Below are positions 7,575 to 15,528 of a stretch of 32,721 nucleotides of DNA, in pieces. The position numbers and the translations under genes are program-made. The DNA lies in NCBI RefSeq assembly GCF_012927345.1, contig NZ_JABBGJ010000069.1:1-32721 (forward strand), written 5' to 3'. Position 1 is the stretch's first letter, and each line of letters opens with the position of its first letter. The stretch comes from Paraburkholderia polaris (GTDB lineage: Bacteria > Pseudomonadota > Gammaproteobacteria > Burkholderiales > Burkholderiaceae). The notes beneath the pieces were generated by a model. It had not been told where the DNA came from, did not search any database, and saw nothing but the letters and a program-made list of their open reading frames with translations.

Positions 7575-9191
7575 TCACCGCAAGCCGGCCGCAATCTCGA
7601 CGTTTGAGACCATCGTCACGAGCTGCGGCGCGATATCGTCGATCAAACGACGTCCCTGCGAAGATTGTGCCGGCACTGCGCAATTGAATACCAGCGTCTC
7701 CGCGTCGACCTGCGCACACAACGGCGCAGCGACGCCGTAGGCGTTCTTCTGCATATCGCCATAGGAGAAGCAAACGCCGGTTTCATGGAAGTCGTGAAGC
7801 GCCTGCTGCACCTGCGCCCCATACTGTTGCCACTGGTCGGGCACGCCGATGCGTAGCCGGTTCAGCGCCACTTCACGTTCTTGCGGCGTCACAGCCGCGA
7901 GCCACGCACGTCCCATCGCCATCCGCAGAATCGGACGCACCGCACCGACGTCGGGCCGCGCAAGAATTCGCTTATCTCCCGGGCAACATTCGATGTAGAC
8001 CATATTCGACTGGTCGCGCATGCCAAGCGATACGGACCCGCGCACCTGAAGCGCAAGCTCGCGCATGAACGGCCGCGCGATCTGTCGAATGCGCATACCG
8101 GCCAGCAGCGGATAGCCCATCGACAGCACACCGCCACCGAGCCGATAGTTGCGCGCCACTTCGTCATGGCGCAGGTAGCCGAGTTCGGTCAACGTGTAGG
8201 CAAGCCGGGACACCGTGGCCTTCGACAAACCCGTACGCGCGACAAAATCCTTATTGCCAAGCGCTGCTTCGCCGGGCCGAAAACAGCGCAGGATTTCCAG
8301 ACCGCGGGCGAGCGTGAAAGCGAATTGACGGTCGTCGTCGTCGGGAAATGAGTCCATGGTTGCCTGCTCAGGAAGCGGACTGGGCGAGGTTCGTGTTTCG
8401 TCGGCGGCCACATTCTGCGACGCAATCTGCCGTTCGAGTGTGTCCACCATCGCCACGAGGCGCGGAGCGATCACGTCGACGAGTGTCCTGTCGGTCAGTT
8501 GCAAGCGCGGCACGCCACAATTGAAAACGAAAGTTTCCGAATTGATCGGTTCGCGCATCGGTACGGCGACCGCATGGATTTCACGCTCGATATCGCCTTC
8601 GCCAAGGGCAACGTCACACTCAGCAAACGTGCGCAGAGCGCCCTCCAGACCGGCGTGATAGGCGTCCCACTGCGCCGGATCCCGGGTTTGAACCTGCTCG
8701 ATCACGGCAGCACGTTGCGCGGGTTCGGCGCGGCCCAGCCAGGCCCGGCCCATCGCGGAAGCGAGAATGGGCAACGAAGCACCGGTATCCGGACGAAACG
8801 CCGGCGATTCATGACCGCGCGCCGTCTCGACATACACCATCTGCGTGCGGTCACGAATACCGAGCGACACCGAACCGCGCGCCACGTCAGCAAGCTCCCG
8901 CATCAGCGGTCGCGCCAGTTCGCGGATACGCAGGCCTTGCAGAAAAGGGTAGCCGACCGACACCGCCGCCGAGCCCAGCCGATACTTGCGTACGTTGTTG
9001 TCATAGCGCAGAAAGCCGAGCATGGCGAGCGTATACGTCAGCCGCGACACAGTCGCTTTCGACAGGCCAGTGCGCTCAGCGAAGTCTTTGTTGCTGAGGA
9101 TCGCGTCGCTCACCTTGAAGCAGTTCAACAACGCGAGGCCATGTGCGAGCGTTGTCGCGAACTGGGGATTACGGAGTGGGTTCGGAGTCAT
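7575..9191 (-). CDS. Tandem double-IclR transcriptional regulator
   Basis: This 538-residue protein contains two complete IclR regulators in one chain. Module 1 (about 1-278) has the winged HTH ALLNCFKVSD..LSNKDFAERTGLSKATVSRLTYTL and an effector domain with RGSVSLGIRDRTQMVYVET and ILASAMGRAWL. Module 2 (about 279-538) repeats the same order: LARGLEILRCFRPGEAALGNKDFVARTGLSKATVSR, RGSVSLGMRDQSNMVYIE, ILRMAMGRAWL. Ordinary IclR proteins are near 260 aa. I chose ATG 9191 because the first domain begins there; an in-frame ATG at 9272 lies inside the predicted operator. An internal ATG at 8357 with GCAGG seven bases upstream might allow separate synthesis of module 2. It is divergent from the CoA ligase operon and is its likely regulator. 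Confidence 0.9.
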   Translation of the reverse strand: MTPNPLRNPQFATTLAHGLALLNCFKVSDAILSNKDFAERTGLSKATVSRLTYTLAMLGFLRYDNNVRKYRLGSAAVSVGYPFLQGLRIRELARPLMRELADVARGSVSLGIRDRTQMVYVETARGHESPAFRPDTGASLPILASAMGRAWLGRAEPAQRAAVIEQVQTRDPAQWDAYHAGLEGALRTFAECDVALGEGDIEREIHAVAVPMREPINSETFVFNCGVPRLQLTDRTLVDVIAPRLVAMVDTLERQIASQNVAADETRTSPSPLPEQATMDSFPDDDDRQFAFTLARGLEILRCFRPGEAALGNKDFVARTGLSKATVSRLAYTLTELGYLRHDEVARNYRLGGGVLSMGYPLLAGMRIRQIARPFMRELALQVRGSVSLGMRDQSNMVYIECCPGDKRILARPDVGAVRPILRMAMGRAWLAAVTPQEREVALNRLRIGVPDQWQQYGAQVQQALHDFHETGVCFSYGDMQKNAYGVAAPLCAQVDAETLVFNCAVPAQSSQGRRLIDDIAPQLVTMVSNVEIAAGLR

Positions 9192-9261
9192 CGTCTGGTA
9201 CGAAAAAAGAGCTCGACGCGCTTGTGCCAATTGAAGCACGTTCGCGATCCCGCTTCCATAC

Positions 9262-9284
9262 GTGTTTAACATAGCGAAACCCTA
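9262..9284. promoter_or_regulatory. Predicted IclR operator, copy 1
   Basis: These 23 bases are identical to 16945-16967. They include GTTTAACATAGCGAAAC (9264-9280), an imperfect palindrome whose right half GCGAAAC pairs with an ideal GTTTCGC left half; five of seven left-half bases match. IclR regulators commonly bind such palindromes. It sits between the double-IclR gene and the divergent CoA ligase gene. Confidence 0.65.
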
Positions 9285-9307
9285 GTATCGGCATCTTGTC
9301 AGATTGT

Positions 9308-9319
9308 TAGGCTCGACCC
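9308..9319 (+). promoter_or_regulatory. Conserved promoter-like box before the CoA ligase
   Basis: TAGGCTCGACCC begins 44 bp after the start of the operator core. The same box, as TAGGCTTGACCC, has the same spacing at 16991. TAGGCT could be a -10 element, or the following YGACC part of a -35. The exact promoter role is inferred. Confidence 0.4.
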
Positions 9320-9349
9320 ACCCCAACAGTTCTACGCGGAGTGGTATCA

Positions 9350-11485
9350 ATGCCTTTGTCATCCAGCCAGCAGGCGGCGCTCGGCCCGCTGTTCAACCCC
9401 CAATCGATTGCCGTCGTCGGCGCCTCGTCGAACCCGGCCAAGATAGGTGGCCTTCCGGTCGAATATCTGTTGAACCAGCGGTATCCCGGCGCGATTTATC
9501 CGGTCAACCCTAAGCAGGAGCGCATCCAGGGGCTGCAGTCTTACCCGACCCTTCGCGACATTGGCGCCCCGATCGACATGGCCATCTGTGCGGTGCCTGC
9601 ATCGGGTGTCATGTGTGCTGTAGAGGACGCGGCGGCCGCGGGTGTCCGTTCGATCGTGATGTTTTCGTCCGGTTTTGCTGAAACTGGCGCAGACGGTGTA
9701 CGCGCGCAGAACGATCTACGCACGCTTGTCAAGGAAAGCGCGATCCGGCTACTCGGACCGAACTGCCTCGGCTTCGTCAACAATCATCAAAACGTGTACG
9801 CGACGTTCACCCCTGCGCTTAAAATCGCCGCGCCGCTGCGGGGCAACATCGGGCTGATCAGTCAAAGCGGCGCGTTCGGGATCTTCGCGTTGATGCTTGC
9901 GCAGCGTCGCGGACTCGGTATCAGCCATTTCGTATCGACGGGCAATGAAGCGGACATCGAACTCGCCGATGCGCTCGCGTGGCAGGCGCTCGACCCCGCG
10001 ACATCGGTGATCCTGTGCTACCTCGAAGGCGCGCGCGACGGCGAGAAACTGTGCGCCGCGCTCGGACTGGCGCGCGCCCAGCGCAAACCCGTCGTGATGT
10101 GCAAGGTCGGCCGCACCGCGCAGGGCGCCGCTGCCGCGGCATCGCACACCGCGTCGCTTGCCGGCTGCGACGAAATCTACGACGCCGTGCTGCGCCAATA
10201 CGGCGTGTATCGTGCGCAAGACATCCACGAACTATTCGACATCGGCTATGCGTGTTCGGTCGCACCGTTACCTGCGTCCGATGCGCTCGGCATCGTGTCG
10301 ATTTCCGGCGGCGCCGGTGTATTGATGGTCGATGAAGCCGACCGGCGCGGGCTCTCAGTGCCCCCATTGGCGGAAGCAGGACGACAGGCGATTCTCAAGC
10401 GCGTGCCGTTCGCGTCCGCGGTCAACCCGGTCGATATCACCGGCCAGGTACTCAACGAGCCTGCGCTGCTAGGCGACGCCATCGACACGATGCTGGAGCA
10501 CGGCCAATACGGTGCAATGGTGTCGTTCCAGGCCGTCACCGGCATTTCACCGCAACACCGACCGCTCGTCACCGAATTGTGGGCGCGCGTGCGCGCCGCT
10601 CATCCGGCACTGACCGTCGCCGTCGTATCCCTGTTCGACGAGCAGAACCGCGATTTTCTCGAGTCGCACGGCTGTCTGACTTTTGAGGAACCTGCTGCCG
10701 CCGTGCGGGCGATCGCCGCGCTGCACGCGTTTAGCCGGCATTTCGAGCGGCAAGCTGCGCCGATCGAACTACCTGAACCTGTCGCCATCGACCGTCCGCG
10801 TTTCGACGAAGCCGACGCACTCCGCCTGCTGGCCGACGCCGGCATCCCGGTCGTCTCGAGCCGTGTGGCGAGAAGTGCTGACGAGGCGGCCGGCGAAGCC
10901 GCGACGCTTGGGTTTCCGGTGGTGCTGAAGGTGCTGTCCGCCGACATCGCGCACAAGTCGGATGTGGGCGGGGTCGCACTGCGACTTGCCGATTCGCAGG
11001 TGGTACGGGCCGCCTTCGTGCGTATCACGGAGAGCGCTGCGCGCGCCGTGCCTAACGCGCATATCGAAGGCGTGCTCGTCGCGCCGATGATCCAGGACGG
11101 CGTCGAATGCATTCTCGGCGTGACGCGCGATCCGGTGTTCGGCCCGGTCGTCATGTTCGGCCTGGGTGGCATTCTGGTCGAAGTCCTCAAGGACGTGACG
11201 TTCAGGCAGGCCCCCTTCGATGTCGCGGAAGCGCACCGGATGATTCGCGAGATTCGCGCATGGCCAGTGATGAGTGGCGTGCGTGGCCAACCCCCGGTCG
11301 ACGTCGACACACTCGCCAAAACCCTGGCCACGTTGTCCCGCTTCGCCGCGGCCAACGCAGGCAGCATCGAGTCGATCGATATCAATCCGTTCATCGCGCG
11401 GCCCAAAGGGCAGCCTTCGTGCGCCGTCGATGCGCTCGTGGTCAGTCGGGCTTGCGCGACGCGCGATGCGGAGGCGCATTCATGA
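9350..11485 (+). CDS. Acyl-CoA synthetase, NDP-forming (ATP-grasp), single chain
   Basis: It probably activates a carboxylic acid to its CoA thioester with ATP, forming ADP and phosphate. It has 711 residues, full length for fused alpha-beta enzymes. The CoA-binding Rossmann domain (about 10-105) opens NPQSIAVVGASSNPAKIGG. The succinyl-CoA-ligase-like domains contain GLISQSGAFG and SHTASLAGCDE, where the histidine is the phosphorylated residue of the family. The ATP-grasp domain (about 480-705) has GFPVVLKVLSADIAHKSDVGGV and VMFGLGGILVEVLKD. ATG 9350 is preceded by GGAG at eight bases; GTG 9341 overlaps that site. The stop overlaps the next start as ATGA, so it is coupled to the acyl-CoA dehydrogenase. 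The acid used is unknown. Confidence 0.9.
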   Translation: MPLSSSQQAALGPLFNPQSIAVVGASSNPAKIGGLPVEYLLNQRYPGAIYPVNPKQERIQGLQSYPTLRDIGAPIDMAICAVPASGVMCAVEDAAAAGVRSIVMFSSGFAETGADGVRAQNDLRTLVKESAIRLLGPNCLGFVNNHQNVYATFTPALKIAAPLRGNIGLISQSGAFGIFALMLAQRRGLGISHFVSTGNEADIELADALAWQALDPATSVILCYLEGARDGEKLCAALGLARAQRKPVVMCKVGRTAQGAAAAASHTASLAGCDEIYDAVLRQYGVYRAQDIHELFDIGYACSVAPLPASDALGIVSISGGAGVLMVDEADRRGLSVPPLAEAGRQAILKRVPFASAVNPVDITGQVLNEPALLGDAIDTMLEHGQYGAMVSFQAVTGISPQHRPLVTELWARVRAAHPALTVAVVSLFDEQNRDFLESHGCLTFEEPAAAVRAIAALHAFSRHFERQAAPIELPEPVAIDRPRFDEADALRLLADAGIPVVSSRVARSADEAAGEAATLGFPVVLKVLSADIAHKSDVGGVALRLADSQVVRAAFVRITESAARAVPNAHIEGVLVAPMIQDGVECILGVTRDPVFGPVVMFGLGGILVEVLKDVTFRQAPFDVAEAHRMIREIRAWPVMSGVRGQPPVDVDTLAKTLATLSRFAAANAGSIESIDINPFIARPKGQPSCAVDALVVSRACATRDAEAHS

Positions 11486-12648
11486 ACACGCCCAATTCCA
11501 CGCTGGAAACCCTCCGTCTGCGTACTCGCGCGTTCATCGACGACGAGGTGATTCCGCGCGAAGACGTCTCGCTCGCGCATGATTTCGCTGCGCAAGATCG
11601 GCTCATCCAGGTGTTACGTCAGAAGGCGCGCGAGACAGGTGTGCGCGGGCCCGGGATTCCACGCGAACTCGGCGGACTCGGGCTGTCGTTCCGCGGTCGT
11701 GCAGTGATCCTCGAGGAATCGGGGCGCAGCGTACTCGGGCCGCATGCATTGCAGGCCGGCCCACCGGATGAAACCAACATCCTCATGCTCGACCGCCTTT
11801 GCACCAGCGCGCAACGGATGCGTTATCTGGAGCCGCTGGCAGCCGGTCAGACCCGGTCATGTTTCGCGATGACCGAGCCGCCACCGGGCGCGGGGTCGGA
11901 CCCAGCGATGCTGCAGACCCGCGCAGTCCGGCGCAACGGCACATGGATCATCGATGGCCGCAAATGGTTTATTAGCGGCGCGCTCAGGGCGGATTTCGCG
12001 ATCGTGATGGCGCAGACCGACTCGGGGCCTACGATGTTTATCGTCGATACCGACACGCCTGGATACCGGATGGTCCGCGTCATCGATGCGCTCGACGGCT
12101 TCATCAGCTCGCACTGCGAATTGAGTTTCGAATCCTGCATGGTGCGCGATGACGCCGTGCTTGGCCAGGTCGGCGACGGCTTCGCGCATGCGCAGTTACG
12201 ACTCGAACCCGCGCGCCTGACTCATTGCATGCGGTTTATCGGCATGGCTCGACGGGCACTCGAAATCGCGGAGCGCTACGTGAGCGGGCGCGAATCGTTC
12301 GGCAAGCCACTTGGCCAGCACCAGAATGTGCAGACGCTGATTGCCGACTCGCACATCGATCTGTACGCCGCCCGCATGATGACCTTCGACGTCGCGACCC
12401 GGATGGATGCGGGCCTCTCAGTCAAACAGGAATCGTCGATGGCGAAGGTCTTCGTGTCCGAAGCCGTCGGCCGGGTAGTGGACCGCGCGGTGCAGATGAC
12501 CGGCGCATTCGGCATTTCCAGCGACAGCGGGCTCTCGGCGCTGTATCGCGAAGTCCGACCGTTTCGTATCTTCGATGGCGCATCCGAAGTTCATCGTTCT
12601 GCGATTGCGCAACGCGCACTCAAGCCGTACGCGCAATCACAGGATTGA
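11482..12648 (+). CDS. Acyl-CoA dehydrogenase (ACAD10/11- or CaiA-like)
   Basis: This FAD enzyme of 388 residues would oxidise the CoA thioester made by the upstream ligase to an enoyl-CoA. Family features: GIPRELGGLGLSFRGRAVILEE in the N-terminal helical domain, SCFAMTEPPPGAGSD in the beta domain, GTWIIDGRKWFISGA, and the C-terminal RESFGKPLGQHQNVQ and FRIFDGASEVHRSAI. Where short- and medium-chain enzymes have the catalytic glutamate (YEGT), this protein has aspartate (D365), as I recall for ACAD10/11-type enzymes, so unusual or branched substrates are possible (inference). ATG 11482 overlaps the preceding stop as ATGA. An open frame extends far upstream but lies inside the ligase gene, so this start is the sensible one. 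Confidence 0.9.
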   Translation: MNTPNSTLETLRLRTRAFIDDEVIPREDVSLAHDFAAQDRLIQVLRQKARETGVRGPGIPRELGGLGLSFRGRAVILEESGRSVLGPHALQAGPPDETNILMLDRLCTSAQRMRYLEPLAAGQTRSCFAMTEPPPGAGSDPAMLQTRAVRRNGTWIIDGRKWFISGALRADFAIVMAQTDSGPTMFIVDTDTPGYRMVRVIDALDGFISSHCELSFESCMVRDDAVLGQVGDGFAHAQLRLEPARLTHCMRFIGMARRALEIAERYVSGRESFGKPLGQHQNVQTLIADSHIDLYAARMMTFDVATRMDAGLSVKQESSMAKVFVSEAVGRVVDRAVQMTGAFGISSDSGLSALYREVRPFRIFDGASEVHRSAIAQRALKPYAQSQD

Positions 12649-12672
12649 ACGGCCGACTCGGGCAAAAAAACA

Positions 12673-12700
12673 CGCATGCCGTTTTCGGCAACGGCATGCG
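12673..12700. terminator. Stem-loop between acyl-CoA dehydrogenase and porin
   Basis: A perfect 11-bp stem (12673-12683 with 12690-12700) encloses a 6-nt loop. An A7 run lies on its left side, so it resembles an intrinsic terminator only in the minus direction. On the plus strand it could be an mRNA processing or stabilising hairpin that separates porin expression. Confidence 0.5.
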
Positions 12701-12770
12701 CGGGACGCGCGGCGCCGTCCAGTTTCCTTTCACCCGCACAAACACAAAATCGAACCATGGAGACTCGTCA

Positions 12771-13994
12771 ATGAAACCTCGTCAACTCGCCTGGGTGCTG
12801 GGCACTCTCGTCTTCAGCGCGCATGCACAAAGCAGTGTCACCCTGTACGGCCTGATCGACTTCGGACTCACCTACGTGAACAACGCGCAAACCGCTCGAA
12901 CCGCAGCGGGCCCGCGCGGCGCATCCCAGTTTGCGCTGACGGACGGCAGCGCGACCGGCGTGGCCGGAAGCCGCTGGGGACTGCGAGGTGTCGAGGACCT
13001 CGGCGGCGGTCTGCAGGCGCTCTTCGTGCTCGAAAACGGCTTCACGTTGAATAACGGGGCACTCGCGCAAGGCGGCGCCGAGTTCGGGCGACAGGCCTAT
13101 GTCGGCATTTCGGGTGGATTCGGCAAGCTGACCCTGGGCCGGCAATACGACACGTACACGGATTTCGTGCAGCCGTTGACCGCAACGGGGCAATGGGCGG
13201 GCTACATGGGCGCGCAACCCGACGATGTCGATAGCCTGTCGAACACGAGCCGGATCAACAACGCCATCAAATTCCGGACTCCAGATTATCGCGGCTTCGC
13301 GGCAGCCGGTCTGTACAGCCTCGGCGGCGTGGCGGGAAGCGTCACACAGAATCAGCTGTGGTCACTCGGCGCAAGCTACAGCGTCGGCTCCATGTCGCTG
13401 GCAGCCGGCTATCTCAACGCCCGCGATCCGAATTTGTCTTTGTACGGCACGACGCCCAATAAAGGGCCGGCCACCTCGAACAATATCGGCTCATTCGGTT
13501 CGCCTACCGCGCCTGAGTCCTATCCTGTCGACGCCGGCTATGCATCGGCCAGCACGACTCAGCTCGCCGGCGCGGCCGTGCAGTATGCGTTCGACCCCGT
13601 CACGCTCGGCTTCGTGATAACGAATACACGTTTCGAAGGCCTGGGCTCCGCAGCCGGTCCCGATCCGCTGAAATACACGGGCACAGCGGTATTCACGAGT
13701 CTGGAATTCAGCGTTAGATCGCAGGTCACGCCTGCGCTTCTGCTCGCGAGTGCCATCCATTACACCGATCGCAACTCGGTCAACGGCGACGGCGGCGCCA
13801 GATACCTGCAACTGGACCTCGGCACGATCTATAACCTGTCGAAACGAACCAGCGTCTATTTGCTGACGGTGCTGCAGCGAGCCAGCGGCCGCGACTCGCT
13901 CGGACAACCCGCGGTCGCATCGATCAGCGGTTTCAGTCCGTCCGCCACGAACCACCAGATCGGTGTTCGTCTGGCGTTGCAAGAACGATTCTGA
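12771..13994 (+). CDS. Outer-membrane porin (OmpC/Gram-negative porin type)
   Basis: A 407-residue trimeric beta-barrel porin expected to admit small hydrophilic solutes. The signal peptide MKPRQLAWVLGTLVFSAHA is followed by QSSVTLYGLIDFGLTYVNN, the usual first strand. GSRWGLRGVEDLGGGLQALFVLENGF and FGRQAYVGISGGFGKLTLGRQYD are porin signatures. NLSKRTSVYLLTVLQ precedes the last strands and the chain ends in phenylalanine (LALQERF). ATG 12771 is preceded by GGAG ten bases upstream. It lies between the acyl-CoA dehydrogenase and the MFS gene, so outer- and inner-membrane uptake appear encoded together with the catabolic enzymes. It is likely in the same operon, with a hairpin separating it from the dehydrogenase gene. 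Confidence 0.93.
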   Translation: MKPRQLAWVLGTLVFSAHAQSSVTLYGLIDFGLTYVNNAQTARTAAGPRGASQFALTDGSATGVAGSRWGLRGVEDLGGGLQALFVLENGFTLNNGALAQGGAEFGRQAYVGISGGFGKLTLGRQYDTYTDFVQPLTATGQWAGYMGAQPDDVDSLSNTSRINNAIKFRTPDYRGFAAAGLYSLGGVAGSVTQNQLWSLGASYSVGSMSLAAGYLNARDPNLSLYGTTPNKGPATSNNIGSFGSPTAPESYPVDAGYASASTTQLAGAAVQYAFDPVTLGFVITNTRFEGLGSAAGPDPLKYTGTAVFTSLEFSVRSQVTPALLLASAIHYTDRNSVNGDGGARYLQLDLGTIYNLSKRTSVYLLTVLQRASGRDSLGQPAVASISGFSPSATNHQIGVRLALQERF

Positions 13995-14097
13995 GTCCGG
14001 CTGGTTACGCCTTAATCGGAGCGCCGATCACCGGTCAGCGTCCGGGCCCGCGGTTCTCGCGCCGCGCGCCCGCAGCAATGAGATTCAGGGAGAAGAC

Positions 14098-15435
14098 ATG
14101 TTCCACATAAGCACTCGATGGCGCGCATGGATCGTAGTCGCCATGATGTTCCTGTTCATGCTGATCAATTTCGCCGACAAGGCCGTCATCGGTCTCGCGG
14201 CGGTCCCGATGATGCATGATCTCGGGCTGACGCCTCAGCAACTGGGCCTCGTCGGCAGCAGCTTTTTTCTGCTGTTTTCGACGGCCGGCGTGCTGTTCGG
14301 CTTCGCCGCCAACCGCATCAAGGCGAAATGGCTGCTGGCGGTGCTAGCTCTTGCGTGGGCGCTGGTGCAGTTTCCGCTCGTCGGCACCGTCTCGTTTCCC
14401 TTGCTGATCCTCTGCCGGGTTCTGCTCGGCGCGGGCGAGGGGCCGGCCTACCCGCTCGCCATTCATGCGACCTATAAATGGTTCGATAACAGCAAGCGCA
14501 GCATACCCAGCGCAATCGTGCTGCAAGGCGCCAACACCGGGATGCTGCTGGCCGGCCCGTGCCTGACCTTTCTGATCATTCACTACGACTGGCATCGGGC
14601 GTTCCTCGTGCTCGGCATCGCCGGCTGTCTATGGACGGTGCTGTGGCTGTTGCTCGGTGTCGAAGGCACGGTCGACGAAACGGCCGATCCGGCGGCCGCC
14701 CCCGATACGACTCAGCACGCGTCCCGACACGTCCCCTACCGGCGGCTTATCGTCGATCCGACGCTGGCGGGTTGCATTCTGCTGACCTTCGTCGGCTATT
14801 CAGTGCTGTCAGTCGGATTCACCTGGTTTCCGGCCTATCTGCGGCTCGCGCTCGGCTATCCTGCGGCCGACGCCGGGTGGCTGTTCTCGCTGATCGTCGG
14901 CGCAGGCATTCCCGTCACGCTCGCCGTGTCTTTCCTCTCCCAGTGGCTCGCCGGCAAGGGTGTAAGTTCGCGTCTATCGCGCGGCGTCATGACGAGCGTG
15001 CCGGTCGCGCTGGCAGGTCTCGCCCTATTCGGCACCACGCTGCCGATCGGTTCGGGCATCAAAGTGCTGTGCCTGAGCGCGACGAGTGTCCTGAGCCAGC
15101 TGATCTTCTTCTTCGCCCCGTTAATAATCGGCGAAGTCACGCCGACCAGGCAACGCGCCGCGTGGCTCGGCATCAATGCTTCGCTCGGCACGCTGGCGGG
15201 TCTGATCGCGCCGGCGCTGATGGGTCACTTCGTCGGCGACACGCGGGGTATCGCCGAAGGTTTCAGGCATGGTTTCGCTGTACTGGGCTGCATCCTGGTT
15301 CCATGCGGCTTACTGGGCATCTGGCTGCTCAATCCCGAACGCTCAGTGCGCCGTTTGCAGCACTTTCATGCACGCGCTGATAGCGTTCGCGACGACCTTC
15401 CTGCGACGACATCCGGGCATGAGGAAGCGGCGTAA
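14098..15435 (+). CDS. MFS transporter, anion:cation symporter-like (copy 1)
   Basis: An inner-membrane transporter of 445 residues with about 12 hydrophobic segments. It begins WRAWIVVAMMFLFMLINFADKAVIGLAAVPMM and has the MFS loop-2/3 motif GFAANRIKAKW after helix 2, plus GAGEGPAYPLAIHATYKWF, which is typical of the ACS (organic acid symporter) group. A gentle SD (AGGGAGA) precedes ATG 14098. It is a close paralogue of the protein at 18437, with near-identical N-termini. Given the CoA ligase upstream, import of an organic acid is likely; the substrate is not readable. The C-terminal tail after the last helix is short and charged. Confidence 0.92.
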   Translation: MFHISTRWRAWIVVAMMFLFMLINFADKAVIGLAAVPMMHDLGLTPQQLGLVGSSFFLLFSTAGVLFGFAANRIKAKWLLAVLALAWALVQFPLVGTVSFPLLILCRVLLGAGEGPAYPLAIHATYKWFDNSKRSIPSAIVLQGANTGMLLAGPCLTFLIIHYDWHRAFLVLGIAGCLWTVLWLLLGVEGTVDETADPAAAPDTTQHASRHVPYRRLIVDPTLAGCILLTFVGYSVLSVGFTWFPAYLRLALGYPAADAGWLFSLIVGAGIPVTLAVSFLSQWLAGKGVSSRLSRGVMTSVPVALAGLALFGTTLPIGSGIKVLCLSATSVLSQLIFFFAPLIIGEVTPTRQRAAWLGINASLGTLAGLIAPALMGHFVGDTRGIAEGFRHGFAVLGCILVPCGLLGIWLLNPERSVRRLQHFHARADSVRDDLPATTSGHEEAA

Positions 15436-15436
15436 C

Positions 15437-15484
15437 GATGTAACGGCGGATGTAACGGCGGATGTGACGGCGGATGTAACGGTG
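15437..15484. repeat. Four tandem copies of a 12-bp unit
   Basis: The unit GATGTAACGGCG occurs at 15437, 15449, 15461 (GTGACG variant) and 15473 (last unit ends GGTG). It lies immediately after the MFS stop codon, in the gap between convergent genes, and is probably a slippage repeat. Confidence 0.9.
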
Positions 15485-15496
15485 CCGCTCGACAAC

Positions 15497-15520
15497 GCAG
15501 CCTGCCTGCGGACAGGCTGC
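15497..15520. terminator. Hairpin between convergent MFS and DUF1254 genes
   Basis: GCAGCCTG (15497-15504) pairs perfectly with CAGGCTGC (15513-15520) around an 8-nt loop. It lies between convergent genes but has no T-run on either side, so terminator function is only plausible. Confidence 0.4.
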
Positions 15521-15528
15521 GCTTCAGA

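Noticed and set aside
11107..11481. Upstream extension of the acyl-CoA dehydrogenase frame
   Set aside because: It lies entirely inside the CoA ligase gene and adds no domain; ATG 11482 with ATGA overlap fits better.
15437..15484. Short regular repeats as a possible CRISPR array
   Set aside because: The units are 12 bp and directly contiguous, with no spacers and no cas genes.
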